From Paludibacteraceae bacterium (GTDB lineage Bacteria > Bacteroidota > Bacteroidia > Bacteroidales > Paludibacteraceae): DNA of 64,000 bases. Below are positions 53,673 through 62,950 of this stretch, piece after piece. How positions within the stretch are numbered: the stretch's first letter is position 1; every line of letters starts with the position of its first letter. The notes under the pieces were generated by a model. That model saw nothing but the letters and a program-made list of their open reading frames with translations, did no database searches and was not told the origin of the DNA. A program made the position numbers and the translations under genes. The stretch is from contig JAFZLC010000057.1 in the NCBI GenBank assembly GCA_017551675.1, positions 1-64,000 of the forward strand, written 5' to 3'.

Positions 53673-54929
53673 TCATCTCCATTCCAAGCGATACCGCTCA
53701 TTTTCAATCTTCCACAGCGTACTATCCATGTCTCCACGAAGCACTTCCAATGTATGATAATAAGCCTTGTTCACCTTCATCGTATCCTTCTTTCTTAACT
53801 TGATTACCTCATTGGGCGAATCATGCGCCTTGATGACTGGCAAAACACCTATATGATCTTTTCTCCAATAGGAATAAGTAGGGATGACGGAAACTGCACT
53901 GATGAAAGTACTATCCTTCCATTTTTTCACCTCCACCTCCAAAATGGCTCCAATATCTTTATATGATTTTTCATTCGCCACCTGCGATGAAATAAAATTA
54001 CCTAATGAATAGGCCACAACACTTTTCCTCAGCGAATCCTTCGAAGTCAGCACATCCATCTTTTGCAAGATATGAGGATGACTCATCACTATCATCTGAG
54101 CGCCAACATGGAAGAGCGAATCAGCCACTCTTCGCTGATAGCTATTCGGTTTTTTCTGATACTCCGTGCCTGCATGAACATACGCAACAACAAAATCCGC
54201 CCCAGCCGTTTTCAACCGACGAATCTCATTGCACATCTCCCCTATCTTCGTCGTGTCGTAATTAATAAACTCATTGACTAAATAGGGCTTATCCTTAGGT
54301 CTATGAATACCATTTAAACTATACGTATAACCTGAAAATCCAACAAGGATTCCATTCTTTTCAATAAGACAGAGTTGTTGCTTTTCTGCAGAATCACGAG
54401 CCGTTCCCACATGTCTGATACCCAATGAATCTAATAAATTCAATGTGGAAACAACACCTTCGGGATAGGCATCCAACGTGTGATTATTGGCAGTGGTCAA
54501 AAGATCAAAACCAGCCTGAGCCAAGGCTTCTGCAAAAGCATTGGGTGAATTGAAATAGGGAAAGGATGAATAGCCAAGGACCTTATTGCTTCTTCCCTTA
54601 TCTTTTCCTGCAAAAACGGTTTCCAAATTACCCACAAGAATATCAGCCTCATCTAAGTAGGATTGAACTTGCTTAAAAACAGGTGAAAAGTCAAATGAAT
54701 CCGTGTCATTGCGGTGTGCTCTGAGTATCTGATAATCATGCACCATCATATCTCCCACCGCACTAATCTTTAAAGAGTACACCGTATCCTTCTTCGGAAT
54801 GACAGAACAAGTATCCTCCATTATCTCGTTCGACTCTATCGGCGTAGGCTGATGACGGCTACAAGCCATTAAAATCACGGCAAAGAGGCTAAATAAAAAT
54901 ATTGATTTATCAATCTGTTTTGTCATCAA
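53673..54929 (-). CDS. CapA-family lipoprotein (poly-gamma-glutamate capsule-like metallophosphoesterase)
   Basis: 418 residues. Lipobox ILMACSRH (Cys about 23). CapA/PGA_cap core: SAVGDMMVHDYQI, ILVGNLETVFAG, LLTTANNHTLDAYPEGVVSTL, FVVAYVHAGTEYQ, VMSHPHILQKMDV, VAYSLGNFISSQ, all calcineurin-like motifs. In Bacillus CapA acts in polyglutamate export; single copies in Bacteroidota have unknown substrates. Start ATG-ATG. Confidence 0.9.
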   Translation of the reverse strand: MMTKQIDKSIFLFSLFAVILMACSRHQPTPIESNEIMEDTCSVIPKKDTVYSLKISAVGDMMVHDYQILRAHRNDTDSFDFSPVFKQVQSYLDEADILVGNLETVFAGKDKGRSNKVLGYSSFPYFNSPNAFAEALAQAGFDLLTTANNHTLDAYPEGVVSTLNLLDSLGIRHVGTARDSAEKQQLCLIEKNGILVGFSGYTYSLNGIHRPKDKPYLVNEFINYDTTKIGEMCNEIRRLKTAGADFVVAYVHAGTEYQKKPNSYQRRVADSLFHVGAQMIVMSHPHILQKMDVLTSKDSLRKSVVAYSLGNFISSQVANEKSYKDIGAILEVEVKKWKDSTFISAVSVIPTYSYWRKDHIGVLPVIKAHDSPNEVIKLRKKDTMKVNKAYYHTLEVLRGDMDSTLWKIENERYRLEWR

Positions 54930-55087
54930 ATTCTATTTTGATCCATTTATCTCACATGTTTACAGAGAGATACAAAAGCTCACAATTTTCGATTCTAAGA
55001 GAATATTTACACTTCGATTTTTAGGGCAAATATCATTCGGAAATATAATTTTTTTTCTTACAACGTCAAAATTAAAGAATGTATTTT

Positions 55088-55095
55088 TATCTTTG
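55088..55095 (+). promoter_or_regulatory. -7 box for the GH30 gene
   Basis: TATCTTTG, implying a 5' leader of about 97 bases that starts with an A-rich tract; no riboswitch was recognised. Confidence 0.5.
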
Positions 55096-55198
55096 CAAGG
55101 TGAGAATAAGAATAAAAGACTTATTCTCAACAACAAGAACCATTTAATCGATATTAAATTAAGACACTATTATATTAAATTAAAACTGTAGTACTGAA

Positions 55199-57373
55199 AT
55201 GAAAAACCACATTATGCAACATTTAAGGAAATGGATGTTGGCCTCGCTAACCCTTCTTCCGGCAGTGCTTTCTGCACAAACTGTCAATGTAGACATCAAC
55301 AAAGAGCACCAGGTCATCCGTGGATTTGGAGGAATCAACTTTCCAACATGGATTAATGACTTATCTGAATCACAAAGGAAAACAGCCTTTGATAATGGAG
55401 ATAACCAACTAGGTTTATCTGTCCTACGTATTCACGTAGACCCTGTTGAAAGCAACTGGTCGAAAGAGATTGAAACGGCCAAATATGCAATAAAGCAAGG
55501 TGCCTACGTCTTCGCATCCCCTTGGAGTCCGCCAAGCAATATGACAGAGTCATATAGTTCTTCACAAAGATTAAAGACAAGTTCTTATGGCGATTATGTG
55601 AAGCATTTGAACAAATTCATCGACTATATGAAGCAGAATGGCATCGACTTGTATGCCATGTCCATTCAAAACGAGCCAGATTATGGATCGGACTGGACTT
55701 GGTGGCCATCCAATGATATGGCAACCTTCATGAGGGATTATGCCAAAGACATCAATTGTCGAGTGATGGCTCCAGAGTCTTTCCAATACACCAAAAGCAC
55801 TTCCGACCCAATACTAAAAGATGATAAGGCATTGGCCAACTTGGATATACTTGCTACGCACCTATATGGAACACAGGTTAGCAATTTCACCTATCCTCTT
55901 TGGGAATCCAAAGGTGCAGGAAAAGAGCTATGGATGACAGAGGTATATTATCCAAATAGTTCGAGTGATGCCGACACATGGCCAGAGGCATTGGAAGTGT
56001 CTGACCACATGACCAACGCAATGGTAGTCGGTAATTTCCAAACCTACGTGTGGTGGTATATTCGTCGTTCATACAGTTTGATCAAGGATAATGGCAATGT
56101 CACTAAACGTGGTTACTGTTTTGCTCATTATTCTAAATTCGTTCGCCCAGGCTTCGTCAGAATCGATGCCACACAGAAGCCAGCCAACAACGTAAATGTA
56201 TCCGCCTTTAAAAAGGATAATGACATTGTGATTGTAGCGGTTAATAAGAACACCTCTTCACAAACCATCACCTTCTCGATACCAGGTACGGAAATAAGTG
56301 AGTGGGAACATTACATGACAAACGGACAAAAGAACGTCTCAAAGGAATCTAACATCGCTGGTTCAGGAAGCACTTTCAAAGTCACTTTGGATGCACGAAG
56401 TGTCAGCACCTTCATCGGTCAAGGCAAGAAAGGTACGCCAAAGGTTAAGATCACCTCTCCAACAGAGAGTGACAAATTGGATGAGACTTCAAACATCACA
56501 GTCACAGCAGAGGCAAGTGACGAAGACGGAAGTATCAAATCCGTTGTGTTCTATCTCAACGACGAAATAGTAGGTGAAAGCACATCTGCGCCTTACACAC
56601 AAAACATAGGAAACCTGAAAGCAGGAACCTACACACTCAAAGCCGTTGCAAAAGACAACGAGGGTAAGGAAGGACAATCATCCATCTCCATTCTCGTTCG
56701 TGTGCCAAGAGCTCCTTATCATGGAACACCAAGCATCATTCCAGGCAAGATCGAAGCAGAAGATTTTGACTTAGGCGGAAGTGGCGTCGCATATTCAGAT
56801 GATGAAGAAGAGAACAAAGGTAAAGAATACCGAGAGGAAGGTGTGGACATCACCACTCACGAAGGAGGTTATATGATTGGATGGACCACAGCTGGAGAGT
56901 GGATGGAATACACAGTCAATGTAACCGTTTCAGACACCTACGATTGGAGTGCTCGAGTTGCCTCCGGTAATGACAATTCTTCCTTCCATATAGAGATGGA
57001 TGGCGAGGACGTCACTGGAAAGATCAGTGTACCAAATATAGATGGCACCTGGGACACTTACACCACCGTCAATGGAACTGCCAAATTAAAAGAAGGCAAA
57101 CACACGATGCGTATTGTCATCGATGGCAGTTATACAAATATCGATTGGATCAATTTCAATGCGAAATCGGTAGGTGTGAAGAGTGTATATGCAGAAACAG
57201 ACAGCAAGCCTTTAGGTGAATATATCATCTATGACGCAGCAGGAAAGAAAATCGACAATATCACCTTTAAGAAGGAAGAATCCATCAATGAGACCATCAG
57301 CAAGAAGAATCTTCCTATTGGTGTTTATATCATATCAAACCAAACCAAATCTTTCAAGGTGGAAGTGAAATAA
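55199..57373 (+). CDS. GH30 subfamily 8 glucuronoxylanase with CBM6 and T9SS tail
   Basis: 724 residues. Signal peptide to about 26 (ASLTLLPAVLSAQ). GH30 domain at 28-415: GFGGINFPTWINDL, ASPWSPPSN, MSIQNEPDYG with acid/base E159, HLYGTQ, WMTEVYYPNS with nucleophile E248, and WWYIRRSYS (arginines that in GH30_8 contact the glucuronic acid side chain). The order closely follows Bacillus XynC. An Ig-like module (about 420-505) and a CBM6 module (GKIEAEDFDLGGSG ... DWINFNAK, about 520-660) follow, then a T9SS C-terminal tail (LPIGVYIISN). Secreted xylanase cutting next to 4-O-methylglucuronate branches. Confidence 0.95.
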   Translation: MKNHIMQHLRKWMLASLTLLPAVLSAQTVNVDINKEHQVIRGFGGINFPTWINDLSESQRKTAFDNGDNQLGLSVLRIHVDPVESNWSKEIETAKYAIKQGAYVFASPWSPPSNMTESYSSSQRLKTSSYGDYVKHLNKFIDYMKQNGIDLYAMSIQNEPDYGSDWTWWPSNDMATFMRDYAKDINCRVMAPESFQYTKSTSDPILKDDKALANLDILATHLYGTQVSNFTYPLWESKGAGKELWMTEVYYPNSSSDADTWPEALEVSDHMTNAMVVGNFQTYVWWYIRRSYSLIKDNGNVTKRGYCFAHYSKFVRPGFVRIDATQKPANNVNVSAFKKDNDIVIVAVNKNTSSQTITFSIPGTEISEWEHYMTNGQKNVSKESNIAGSGSTFKVTLDARSVSTFIGQGKKGTPKVKITSPTESDKLDETSNITVTAEASDEDGSIKSVVFYLNDEIVGESTSAPYTQNIGNLKAGTYTLKAVAKDNEGKEGQSSISILVRVPRAPYHGTPSIIPGKIEAEDFDLGGSGVAYSDDEEENKGKEYREEGVDITTHEGGYMIGWTTAGEWMEYTVNVTVSDTYDWSARVASGNDNSSFHIEMDGEDVTGKISVPNIDGTWDTYTTVNGTAKLKEGKHTMRIVIDGSYTNIDWINFNAKSVGVKSVYAETDSKPLGEYIIYDAAGKKIDNITFKKEESINETISKKNLPIGVYIISNQTKSFKVEVK

Positions 57374-57395
57374 AGACATTCTATTTAGAGGGCAA

Positions 57396-57436
57396 GAGGG
57401 TGCATCAAAATTGAATTTGATGCACCCTCTCTTTTT
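57396..57436 (+). terminator. Intrinsic terminator of GH30
   Basis: Perfect 14-bp stem GAGGGTGCATCAAA/TTTGATGCACCCTC with TTGAA-type loop, then CTTTTT. Confidence 0.9.
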
Positions 57437-57656
57437 GCAAATTTTTATTTAATAATAAACATTGGCGGTTATGTTCGCTTTGCATCTCTACCATACAACA
57501 TCAAAATCTTATACCCTACTTTTCTTTTATTATATGTAAATTATACAACTCATTCGTCAAAACATTCAACGGATAAACTAATAAAACAAATTTTGTTGTC
57601 TGTGAGCATGTCATAATTCAATTTTGGATACATCCTTTTTTTCAATAAGATTTCCT
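57437..57656. other. Gene-free stretch between GH30 terminator and thioesterase
   Basis: About 220 bases, A+T-rich, nothing recognised beyond the promoter that follows. Confidence 0.4.
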
Positions 57657-57664
57657 TACCTTTG
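57657..57664 (+). promoter_or_regulatory. -7 box for the thioesterase gene
   Basis: TACCTTTG, 33 bases before the ATG. Confidence 0.55.
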
Positions 57665-57696
57665 CACACTATTAAAAAACAAATCGATAATTAAGG

Positions 57697-58092
57697 ATGG
57701 AATACATTTTTGAATATGAATTTGAGGTGAGAGATTATGAATGTGACGTGCAAGGTATTGTCAACAACGCCAACTATCAGCATTACATGGAACATACCCG
57801 TCACAGATACATCCAAACACTCAATCTGGACTTTATGGAATTGACAAACGAAGGCATTATTTTAGTCGTGGCGAAAGCTGAACTACAATACAAACGCTCT
57901 TTAAAAAGCAATGATAAATTTGTTTGCCGACTCAACGTACAAAAAGAGGGTATACGATATGTCTTTTACGAAGATATCTACAACCTTGCCGACAATCAGT
58001 TATGTACAAAAGGAAGATTCGAAGTCGTCTCTGTTATCAATGGACGTTTAGGAATCTCTGAAAAAATAGAAAAGGCATTATTTTCAAAATAA
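57697..58092 (+). CDS. Acyl-CoA thioesterase, YbgC/4HBT family
   Basis: 131 residues, hot-dog fold. VRDYECDVQGIVNNANYQHYMEH is the 4HBT active-site start (split: RDYECDVQGIVNNANYQ). Hydrolyses acyl-CoA. The 3' end forms part of its own terminator hairpin. Confidence 0.92.
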   Translation: MEYIFEYEFEVRDYECDVQGIVNNANYQHYMEHTRHRYIQTLNLDFMELTNEGIILVVAKAELQYKRSLKSNDKFVCRLNVQKEGIRYVFYEDIYNLADNQLCTKGRFEVVSVINGRLGISEKIEKALFSK

Positions 58093-58098
58093 TGCCTT
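58072..58098. terminator. Hairpin at the end of the thioesterase gene
   Basis: Perfect 12-bp stem AAGGCATTATTT/AAATAATGCCTT with a CAA-type loop; overlaps the stop codon and lies before the convergent lipid kinase stop. Confidence 0.65.
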
Positions 58099-58125
58099 CC
58101 ATTTCTTTCTATCATCAATCTCTAA

Positions 58126-59007
58126 TCATATCCAAATATGCAGTTGGTTAGAGATGATTTTGACGTTTATCTCCTTGCCCATTTCAACGGCCTCGCCATC
58201 TACGTGGAACTCACCTTCGAACGTACGTTTGAGTGTAACCTCACTCGCACGATAATAGTGGGTATACGAACTTCTATCCAACTTCTTTTTCAGCAACTGC
58301 CATGCTAAAACAGGAACTGATGTAACTGGGAAAGAATCCATCACACATATATCCATAACACCATCCTGCGTACTAGCATGTGGCGCTATAAAGCCATCAT
58401 TACCATACTGAGAAGCATTCGCGAATGTAATCACAAACGCCTTACGATTAATGACCTCTCCATTCACCTCCAACTGATAATCATTGGGAGTATACGTCCG
58501 ATATTCAGAAAGAATATATTTCAAATAGGTGATGAAACCCCTATGTCCATCTTTCGCATATACATGACTGACATGAGCATCAAAACCTGTACCACATGTA
58601 CAGAAGAATTTCAAACCATTTACGATACCATAATCCATAGGATGTCTGGTACCACAACAAATTTGTTCGATCGCTTTTTTAGGTTTCAAAGAAAAACCCC
58701 AATGACGAGCCAACCCATTACCCGATCCATACGGCACAATACTCAAAGAGGTATTGGAACCAATCAAACCAGAGGCTACCTCATTCACAGTTCCATCTCC
58801 ACCACAGGCCACCACCACGTCATACGATTGTTCGGCAAATTTCTTTGCCAACTCGCTGGCATGTCCTTGATGCTCGGTAAAAACGATGTCTGGCTGTTCC
58901 CATATTTCCAAATCCATCTTGGATTTGATCAAATCGGGAAGATCCTTTTTCTTACTTGTTCCTGAAATAGGATTAATGATAAAAGCAATTTTTTTTCTGG
59001 CACTCAT
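58126..59007 (-). CDS. Diacylglycerol/lipid kinase, DgkB/YegS family
   Basis: 293 residues. FIINPISGTSKKK, VVVACGGDGTVNEVASGL (nucleotide loop), VPYGSGNGLARHWG, and a C-terminal FHVDGEAVEMGKEINV strand pair. Phosphorylates a lipid such as diacylglycerol. Divergent from the DUF2851 gene at 59087. Confidence 0.94.
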   Translation of the reverse strand: MSARKKIAFIINPISGTSKKKDLPDLIKSKMDLEIWEQPDIVFTEHQGHASELAKKFAEQSYDVVVACGGDGTVNEVASGLIGSNTSLSIVPYGSGNGLARHWGFSLKPKKAIEQICCGTRHPMDYGIVNGLKFFCTCGTGFDAHVSHVYAKDGHRGFITYLKYILSEYRTYTPNDYQLEVNGEVINRKAFVITFANASQYGNDGFIAPHASTQDGVMDICVMDSFPVTSVPVLAWQLLKKKLDRSSYTHYYRASEVTLKRTFEGEFHVDGEAVEMGKEINVKIISNQLHIWI

Positions 59008-59086
59008 ATTTTTACTGATAAAACAGATACAAATTTAGAAAAATTTGCGAACTTTGAAGGGAAAATTATATCTGTTAACTCTTATT

Positions 59087-60382
59087 ATGAAATCTATGAA
59101 TGAAAGCCTACTGCAATATGCCTGGCAATGCAAGCATTTTAAAATGACGCAAATCCAAACTGTGGATGGAATCCCATTGGAGGTTATTGACGTCGGACAG
59201 CTAAATAAAGATGCTGGACCTGACTTTTTCAATGCGAAAGTGAAAATCGGTACCACCATGTGGGCAGGTAACATTGAGATACACCTGTCTGCCTCTGATT
59301 GGTACAGACATCATCATGAAAACGACCTGCGATATGACTCCATCATACTCCATGTGGTTGAAAAATCAGATATGCGAATCTATCGGAAAAACGGGGAGGT
59401 CATACCTCAGATGGAAATCGAACTAGTCGACTCAGTAAAAAGAAACTACGAACTGCTATCACAAACCAACGGATGGATCCGCTGTAGTCTGCTTTGGAAA
59501 AACATTGACAGAGACTATTTGAGTTTCCAACTTACAAGAATGATTTGCGAACGAATACATCGCAAATCCAGAGAACTCGTCACTCTCCTGGAATCCAACA
59601 AAAACGATTGGTCCTCCACATTCTATCTGATACTTCTAAAGAGCTTCGGCATGCACACCAATGCCCTTCCATTTGAACTATTGGCAAAATCACTTCCACT
59701 GCGCGTGCTGGCAAAACATAAGAATAATCTTATGGAGGTGGAAGCTCTGTTACTTGGACAAGCTGGGTTATTACATGGCGATCCACAAGATGAATACGAA
59801 ACAGGCTTACGAAAACATTATGACTACTTGCGTAAAAAATTTGAATTGACCCCTATTGACGGAACCCTATGGAAATACTCTAAAATGAGACCATCCAACT
59901 TCCCTCACATAAAATTAGCACAATTTGCAGCACTGATTCATATGTCTGACCATCTGTTTTCGCGAATCATGGAGTGCAATAGTAAGGAGCAGATACAAAA
60001 ACTATTTCAATGTAAGACCTCCACCTATTGGGAAAGTCATTATAAATTTAGCAAAGAATCTGTTCACAGAACCAAGCATCTGGACGACGGGACAATCAAC
60101 ACTCTCATCATCAATGCCGTTGTTCCACTACTTTATATCTACGGAGAAAAGCACGAGAATGAACAGATGCAAGAGAAAAGCATGCGACTATTAGAGGAGA
60201 TTCCAGCCGAGAAAAACAATCTTATAACTAAGTGGAGGGAGTTAGGGCAAGAGGTTTGTAATGCCTATCAATCACAAGCATTAATCGAGTTAAAAAGACA
60301 GTATTGTGATTTGAACAAATGTCTCTGTTGCAGCATCGGACATCATCTACTAAGCAATAAAAAGACGAGGGACGACCGATAA
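59087..60382 (+). CDS. DUF2851 family protein
   Basis: 431 residues from ATG 59087 (longer frame starts with TTG 59045). MNESLLQYAWQCKHF, TVDGIPLEVIDVGQLNKDAGPDF, GNIEIHLSASDWYRH and YDSIILHVVEKSD are DUF2851 hallmarks; the His-rich GNIEIH/SDWYRHHH looks like a metal site, but no activity is established. C-terminal Cys cluster LNKCLCCSIGHHLL. Ends inside a terminator hairpin. Confidence 0.9.
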   Translation: MKSMNESLLQYAWQCKHFKMTQIQTVDGIPLEVIDVGQLNKDAGPDFFNAKVKIGTTMWAGNIEIHLSASDWYRHHHENDLRYDSIILHVVEKSDMRIYRKNGEVIPQMEIELVDSVKRNYELLSQTNGWIRCSLLWKNIDRDYLSFQLTRMICERIHRKSRELVTLLESNKNDWSSTFYLILLKSFGMHTNALPFELLAKSLPLRVLAKHKNNLMEVEALLLGQAGLLHGDPQDEYETGLRKHYDYLRKKFELTPIDGTLWKYSKMRPSNFPHIKLAQFAALIHMSDHLFSRIMECNSKEQIQKLFQCKTSTYWESHYKFSKESVHRTKHLDDGTINTLIINAVVPLLYIYGEKHENEQMQEKSMRLLEEIPAEKNNLITKWRELGQEVCNAYQSQALIELKRQYCDLNKCLCCSIGHHLLSNKKTRDDR

Positions 60383-60398
60383 TGGCATCCCTCGTCTT
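60362..60398. terminator. Convergent terminator between DUF2851 and OmpA-like gene
   Basis: Perfect 11-bp stem AAGACGAGGGA/TCCCTCGTCTT spanning the DUF2851 stop codon. No strong T-run. Confidence 0.6.
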
Positions 60399-60447
60399 GT
60401 CTTGAATTATGTCGGTTCTTGCTCTTTTGAACCAGAACCCAACAAGA

Positions 60448-61083
60448 TTATTTTTTAATCAGTTTAATCTCTGTACGACGATTCTTTGCACGGTTTTTCT
60501 CACAATCATTAGGAGCAATTGGATTGTGGAAAGTCTTAGTGTCCATTACTATTTGATCTTCGAAAGCACCGTAACGAATCAAGTAGTTATGTACGTGAAT
60601 AGCACGGTCATAACCAAACACCTCGTTTTGGTTTTCAGAACCAATGTTACAAGTATAACCGATTACACTAACTTTTGCTTTAGGGTTCATCTTCAAGCAG
60701 TCTGCCACAAAACGCATGTAATCTGTTTGCTCTTTTGTGAAGTGACCATCAGAAGAAGAATAAGCAAATGAATAAGAATGTTTCACCTTTAATGACTTCT
60801 CCAAATTAGGAATTGTAGCTTTAGCCACATTGTCATTCAAGTTATTCAATTTTTCACGCAAATTGGCAGGAACTTTATTTTTTACACTGTCTGGCAATGC
60901 AGAAAATGCCTTCGTTGCCTCTTTCAAAGCATCTTTGTTTGTGTAATTGAAATTTGTCCAATCTGGTAATTGTTCAATCATACTAATCACTTTCTCAGAT
61001 GATTCTGCCGCCCATGTACTAGCGCCTGACAGCATCAAAAACACCCAGACAAGCCAGGCTGCTCTTTTAATTGTACTTTTCAT
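60448..61083 (-). CDS. OmpA-domain protein, short paralogue
   Basis: 211 residues. Signal peptide (WLVWVFLMLSGASTWA). It lacks the beta-barrel of its neighbour and consists of a helical linker (FNYTNKDALKEATKAFSAL) and an OmpA peptidoglycan-binding domain (VSVIGYTCNIGSENQNEVFG ... NRAKNRRTEIKLIKK, split). About 94% identical over the last ~100 residues to the C-terminus of the 500-residue protein at 61418. Periplasmic, soluble. Best explained as a partial tandem duplicate. Confidence 0.9.
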   Translation of the reverse strand: MKSTIKRAAWLVWVFLMLSGASTWAAESSEKVISMIEQLPDWTNFNYTNKDALKEATKAFSALPDSVKNKVPANLREKLNNLNDNVAKATIPNLEKSLKVKHSYSFAYSSSDGHFTKEQTDYMRFVADCLKMNPKAKVSVIGYTCNIGSENQNEVFGYDRAIHVHNYLIRYGAFEDQIVMDTKTFHNPIAPNDCEKNRAKNRRTEIKLIKK

Positions 61084-61364
61084 GTTTTTGTATTTTAAGA
61101 TTAGCTATAAACATATGGTTTATTTTCGAATTATTCTCATCCACATACATCTTCGGATTTTCACCCGTGATGATCCATCATCAGTCATTACGTAATCAAC
61201 GTTTTAAAAAACACTACAAAATTAAAATTTTTTCTCACAACAGTTTAGATTCAATTTTATTTATTCCTAAAAAAATTATTTCTTAATCAAAATCAACAAA
61301 ACAACAAAAATCGACGCAAAATTCATTTTTTGTTACAACAAAGAAATATGAAGAGAATAAAAAA
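61084..61364. other. Gene-free stretch between the OmpA paralogues
   Basis: A+T-rich; carries the leader of the short OmpA gene. Short inverted repeats (TGATGATGGATCATCA, ATTACGTAAT near 61165-61195) are present; nothing else recognised. Confidence 0.4.
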
Positions 61365-61395
61365 ACGAGGGATGCGCAAATTACGCATCCCTCGT
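61365..61395 (-). terminator. Intrinsic terminator of the long OmpA gene
   Basis: Perfect 12-bp stem ACGAGGGATGCG/CGCATCCCTCGT, then seven T on the minus strand. The CGAGGGAT core also appears in the neighbouring terminator, consistent with duplication. Confidence 0.9.
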
Positions 61396-61417
61396 CTATC
61401 ATATAGTACTATTGAAA

Positions 61418-62920
61418 TTACTTCTTAATAAGTTTGATTTCAGTACGACGGTTCTTAGCACGGTTCTTCTCGCAATCGTTAGGAGCTACTGGATCGTGGA
61501 ATGTCTTCGTATCCATTATGACTTGGTCTTCGAAGGCACCGTAACGGATCAAGTAGTTGTGTACGTGGATTGCACGGTCGTAACCGAACACCTCGTTTTG
61601 ATTTTCAGAACCAATATTACATGTATAACCGATAACGCTAATCTTAGCCTGAGGGTTCATCTTCAAACAGTCTGCAACGAAATGCATGTAATCTGTTTGT
61701 TCCTTCGTAAAGTGACCATCAGAAGAAGAGAATGCGAATCCGTAAGAGTGTTTGATCTTCAACGAACTTTCCAAGTTAGGGATAGTAGACTTAGCTACGT
61801 TCGTATTCAATCCTAACAACTTATCACGTAAGTTCTCTGGGATCTCAGCCTTAGCGCTGTCAGACAAAGCAGAGAATGCTTTAGTAGCCTCTTCCAATGC
61901 AGCCTTGTTCTTATAGTTGAAGTGATCCCAATCTGGCAACTTCGCAATCATATCAGCCACATCAATCCAAGAAGAATCAGCAGCCAATGTGTCAGGAGTT
62001 TGAAGAATCAACTGATCATCCATGCTAACAGTATCCTTAACAAAGACTGTATCGTTGATAACTGGTTCTGGCTTCTTACCAAAGGCAAGAGTCACACCCA
62101 CCTTCAAACCAGCAGAAAGAAGAGAAGCTTTGTCAACCACTTTAGAAGCATGAACACCTGAATAATTTGAATTCACGTCATACAAAGCAGCTTGGTGAGA
62201 CTTTGTAAGGTCTGTAATACCATAATTGAAGTATGCACCCCAATAGAAAGCCAACTTCTCATTCAACCAGTGGTTAAGGCCTAAATCAAGGTAAGCTGAA
62301 AAACCAAGTTTAGCATCTGTTGAACCAGAGTAAGGAGTATTATCATGACCAAATCCATGCTGAGGCAAATCAAAAAACTCATTATTGTATTTTTTGTAAT
62401 AACCACGAGTTTCGAGATCACCATCTACTACCTCATACTTATAGATGAATGGGAAAGTTAATTTACCACCCAAGCCAAGCATAAGAGACGTTTTCTCATT
62501 GAGGTCTTGTCTACCATAGAATCCCAAAGGCAATTCAGCAACGATAGCACGTTGAACCTCTTCCCAGTCGGAATAGATCATACGATATTCGTAAGCTTGG
62601 TTACCATTGTAAGCATCATTTTCCAAACTAACATCCATACCATTAAGGATAGAACGAGATTGGTTATAGGATGCACCTAAACCAGTACCAATACCGAAAT
62701 GGTTACCAAAGAAATGAATATAATTGACGTTGAACGTTCCTCCAGCACCTAATTTCCCTTTGGATTCTGTGTCATTTGGATTTAATTTAGGATTATGAAG
62801 CATCGTATGAAGACCACCACCAGCTGTGATATTCAAATAATTGAAGTTATCGTGTGCGCTGGCTTGGACTCCAACAAGGAGTCCAATAGCAGCAGCCACA
62901 ATTGATTTGAAATTATTCAT
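61418..62920 (-). CDS. OmpA family outer-membrane protein (beta-barrel plus peptidoglycan-binding domain)
   Basis: 500 residues. Signal peptide (IVAAAIGLLVGVQASA). An N-terminal eight-stranded barrel region at about 22-280 with alternating patterns (FNYLNITAGGGLHTML, GFSAYLDLGLNHWLNEKLAFYWGAYFNYG, split). A linker with VADMIAKLPDWDHFNYKN, then the OmpA domain (DCLKMNPQAKISVIGYTCN, RRTEIKLIKK). Abundant structural porin-like protein tethering the outer membrane to peptidoglycan. Followed by its own strong terminator. Confidence 0.92.
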   Translation of the reverse strand: MNNFKSIVAAAIGLLVGVQASAHDNFNYLNITAGGGLHTMLHNPKLNPNDTESKGKLGAGGTFNVNYIHFFGNHFGIGTGLGASYNQSRSILNGMDVSLENDAYNGNQAYEYRMIYSDWEEVQRAIVAELPLGFYGRQDLNEKTSLMLGLGGKLTFPFIYKYEVVDGDLETRGYYKKYNNEFFDLPQHGFGHDNTPYSGSTDAKLGFSAYLDLGLNHWLNEKLAFYWGAYFNYGITDLTKSHQAALYDVNSNYSGVHASKVVDKASLLSAGLKVGVTLAFGKKPEPVINDTVFVKDTVSMDDQLILQTPDTLAADSSWIDVADMIAKLPDWDHFNYKNKAALEEATKAFSALSDSAKAEIPENLRDKLLGLNTNVAKSTIPNLESSLKIKHSYGFAFSSSDGHFTKEQTDYMHFVADCLKMNPQAKISVIGYTCNIGSENQNEVFGYDRAIHVHNYLIRYGAFEDQVIMDTKTFHDPVAPNDCEKNRAKNRRTEIKLIKK

Positions 62921-62950
62921 TTTATTACTTAATTAACTACTTTGAATGAA

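Noticed and set aside
61150-61200. Short palindromes TGATGATGGATCATCA and ATTACGTAAT upstream of the short OmpA gene
   Set aside because: Too short and not positioned at a recognisable promoter; noted but not called as operators.
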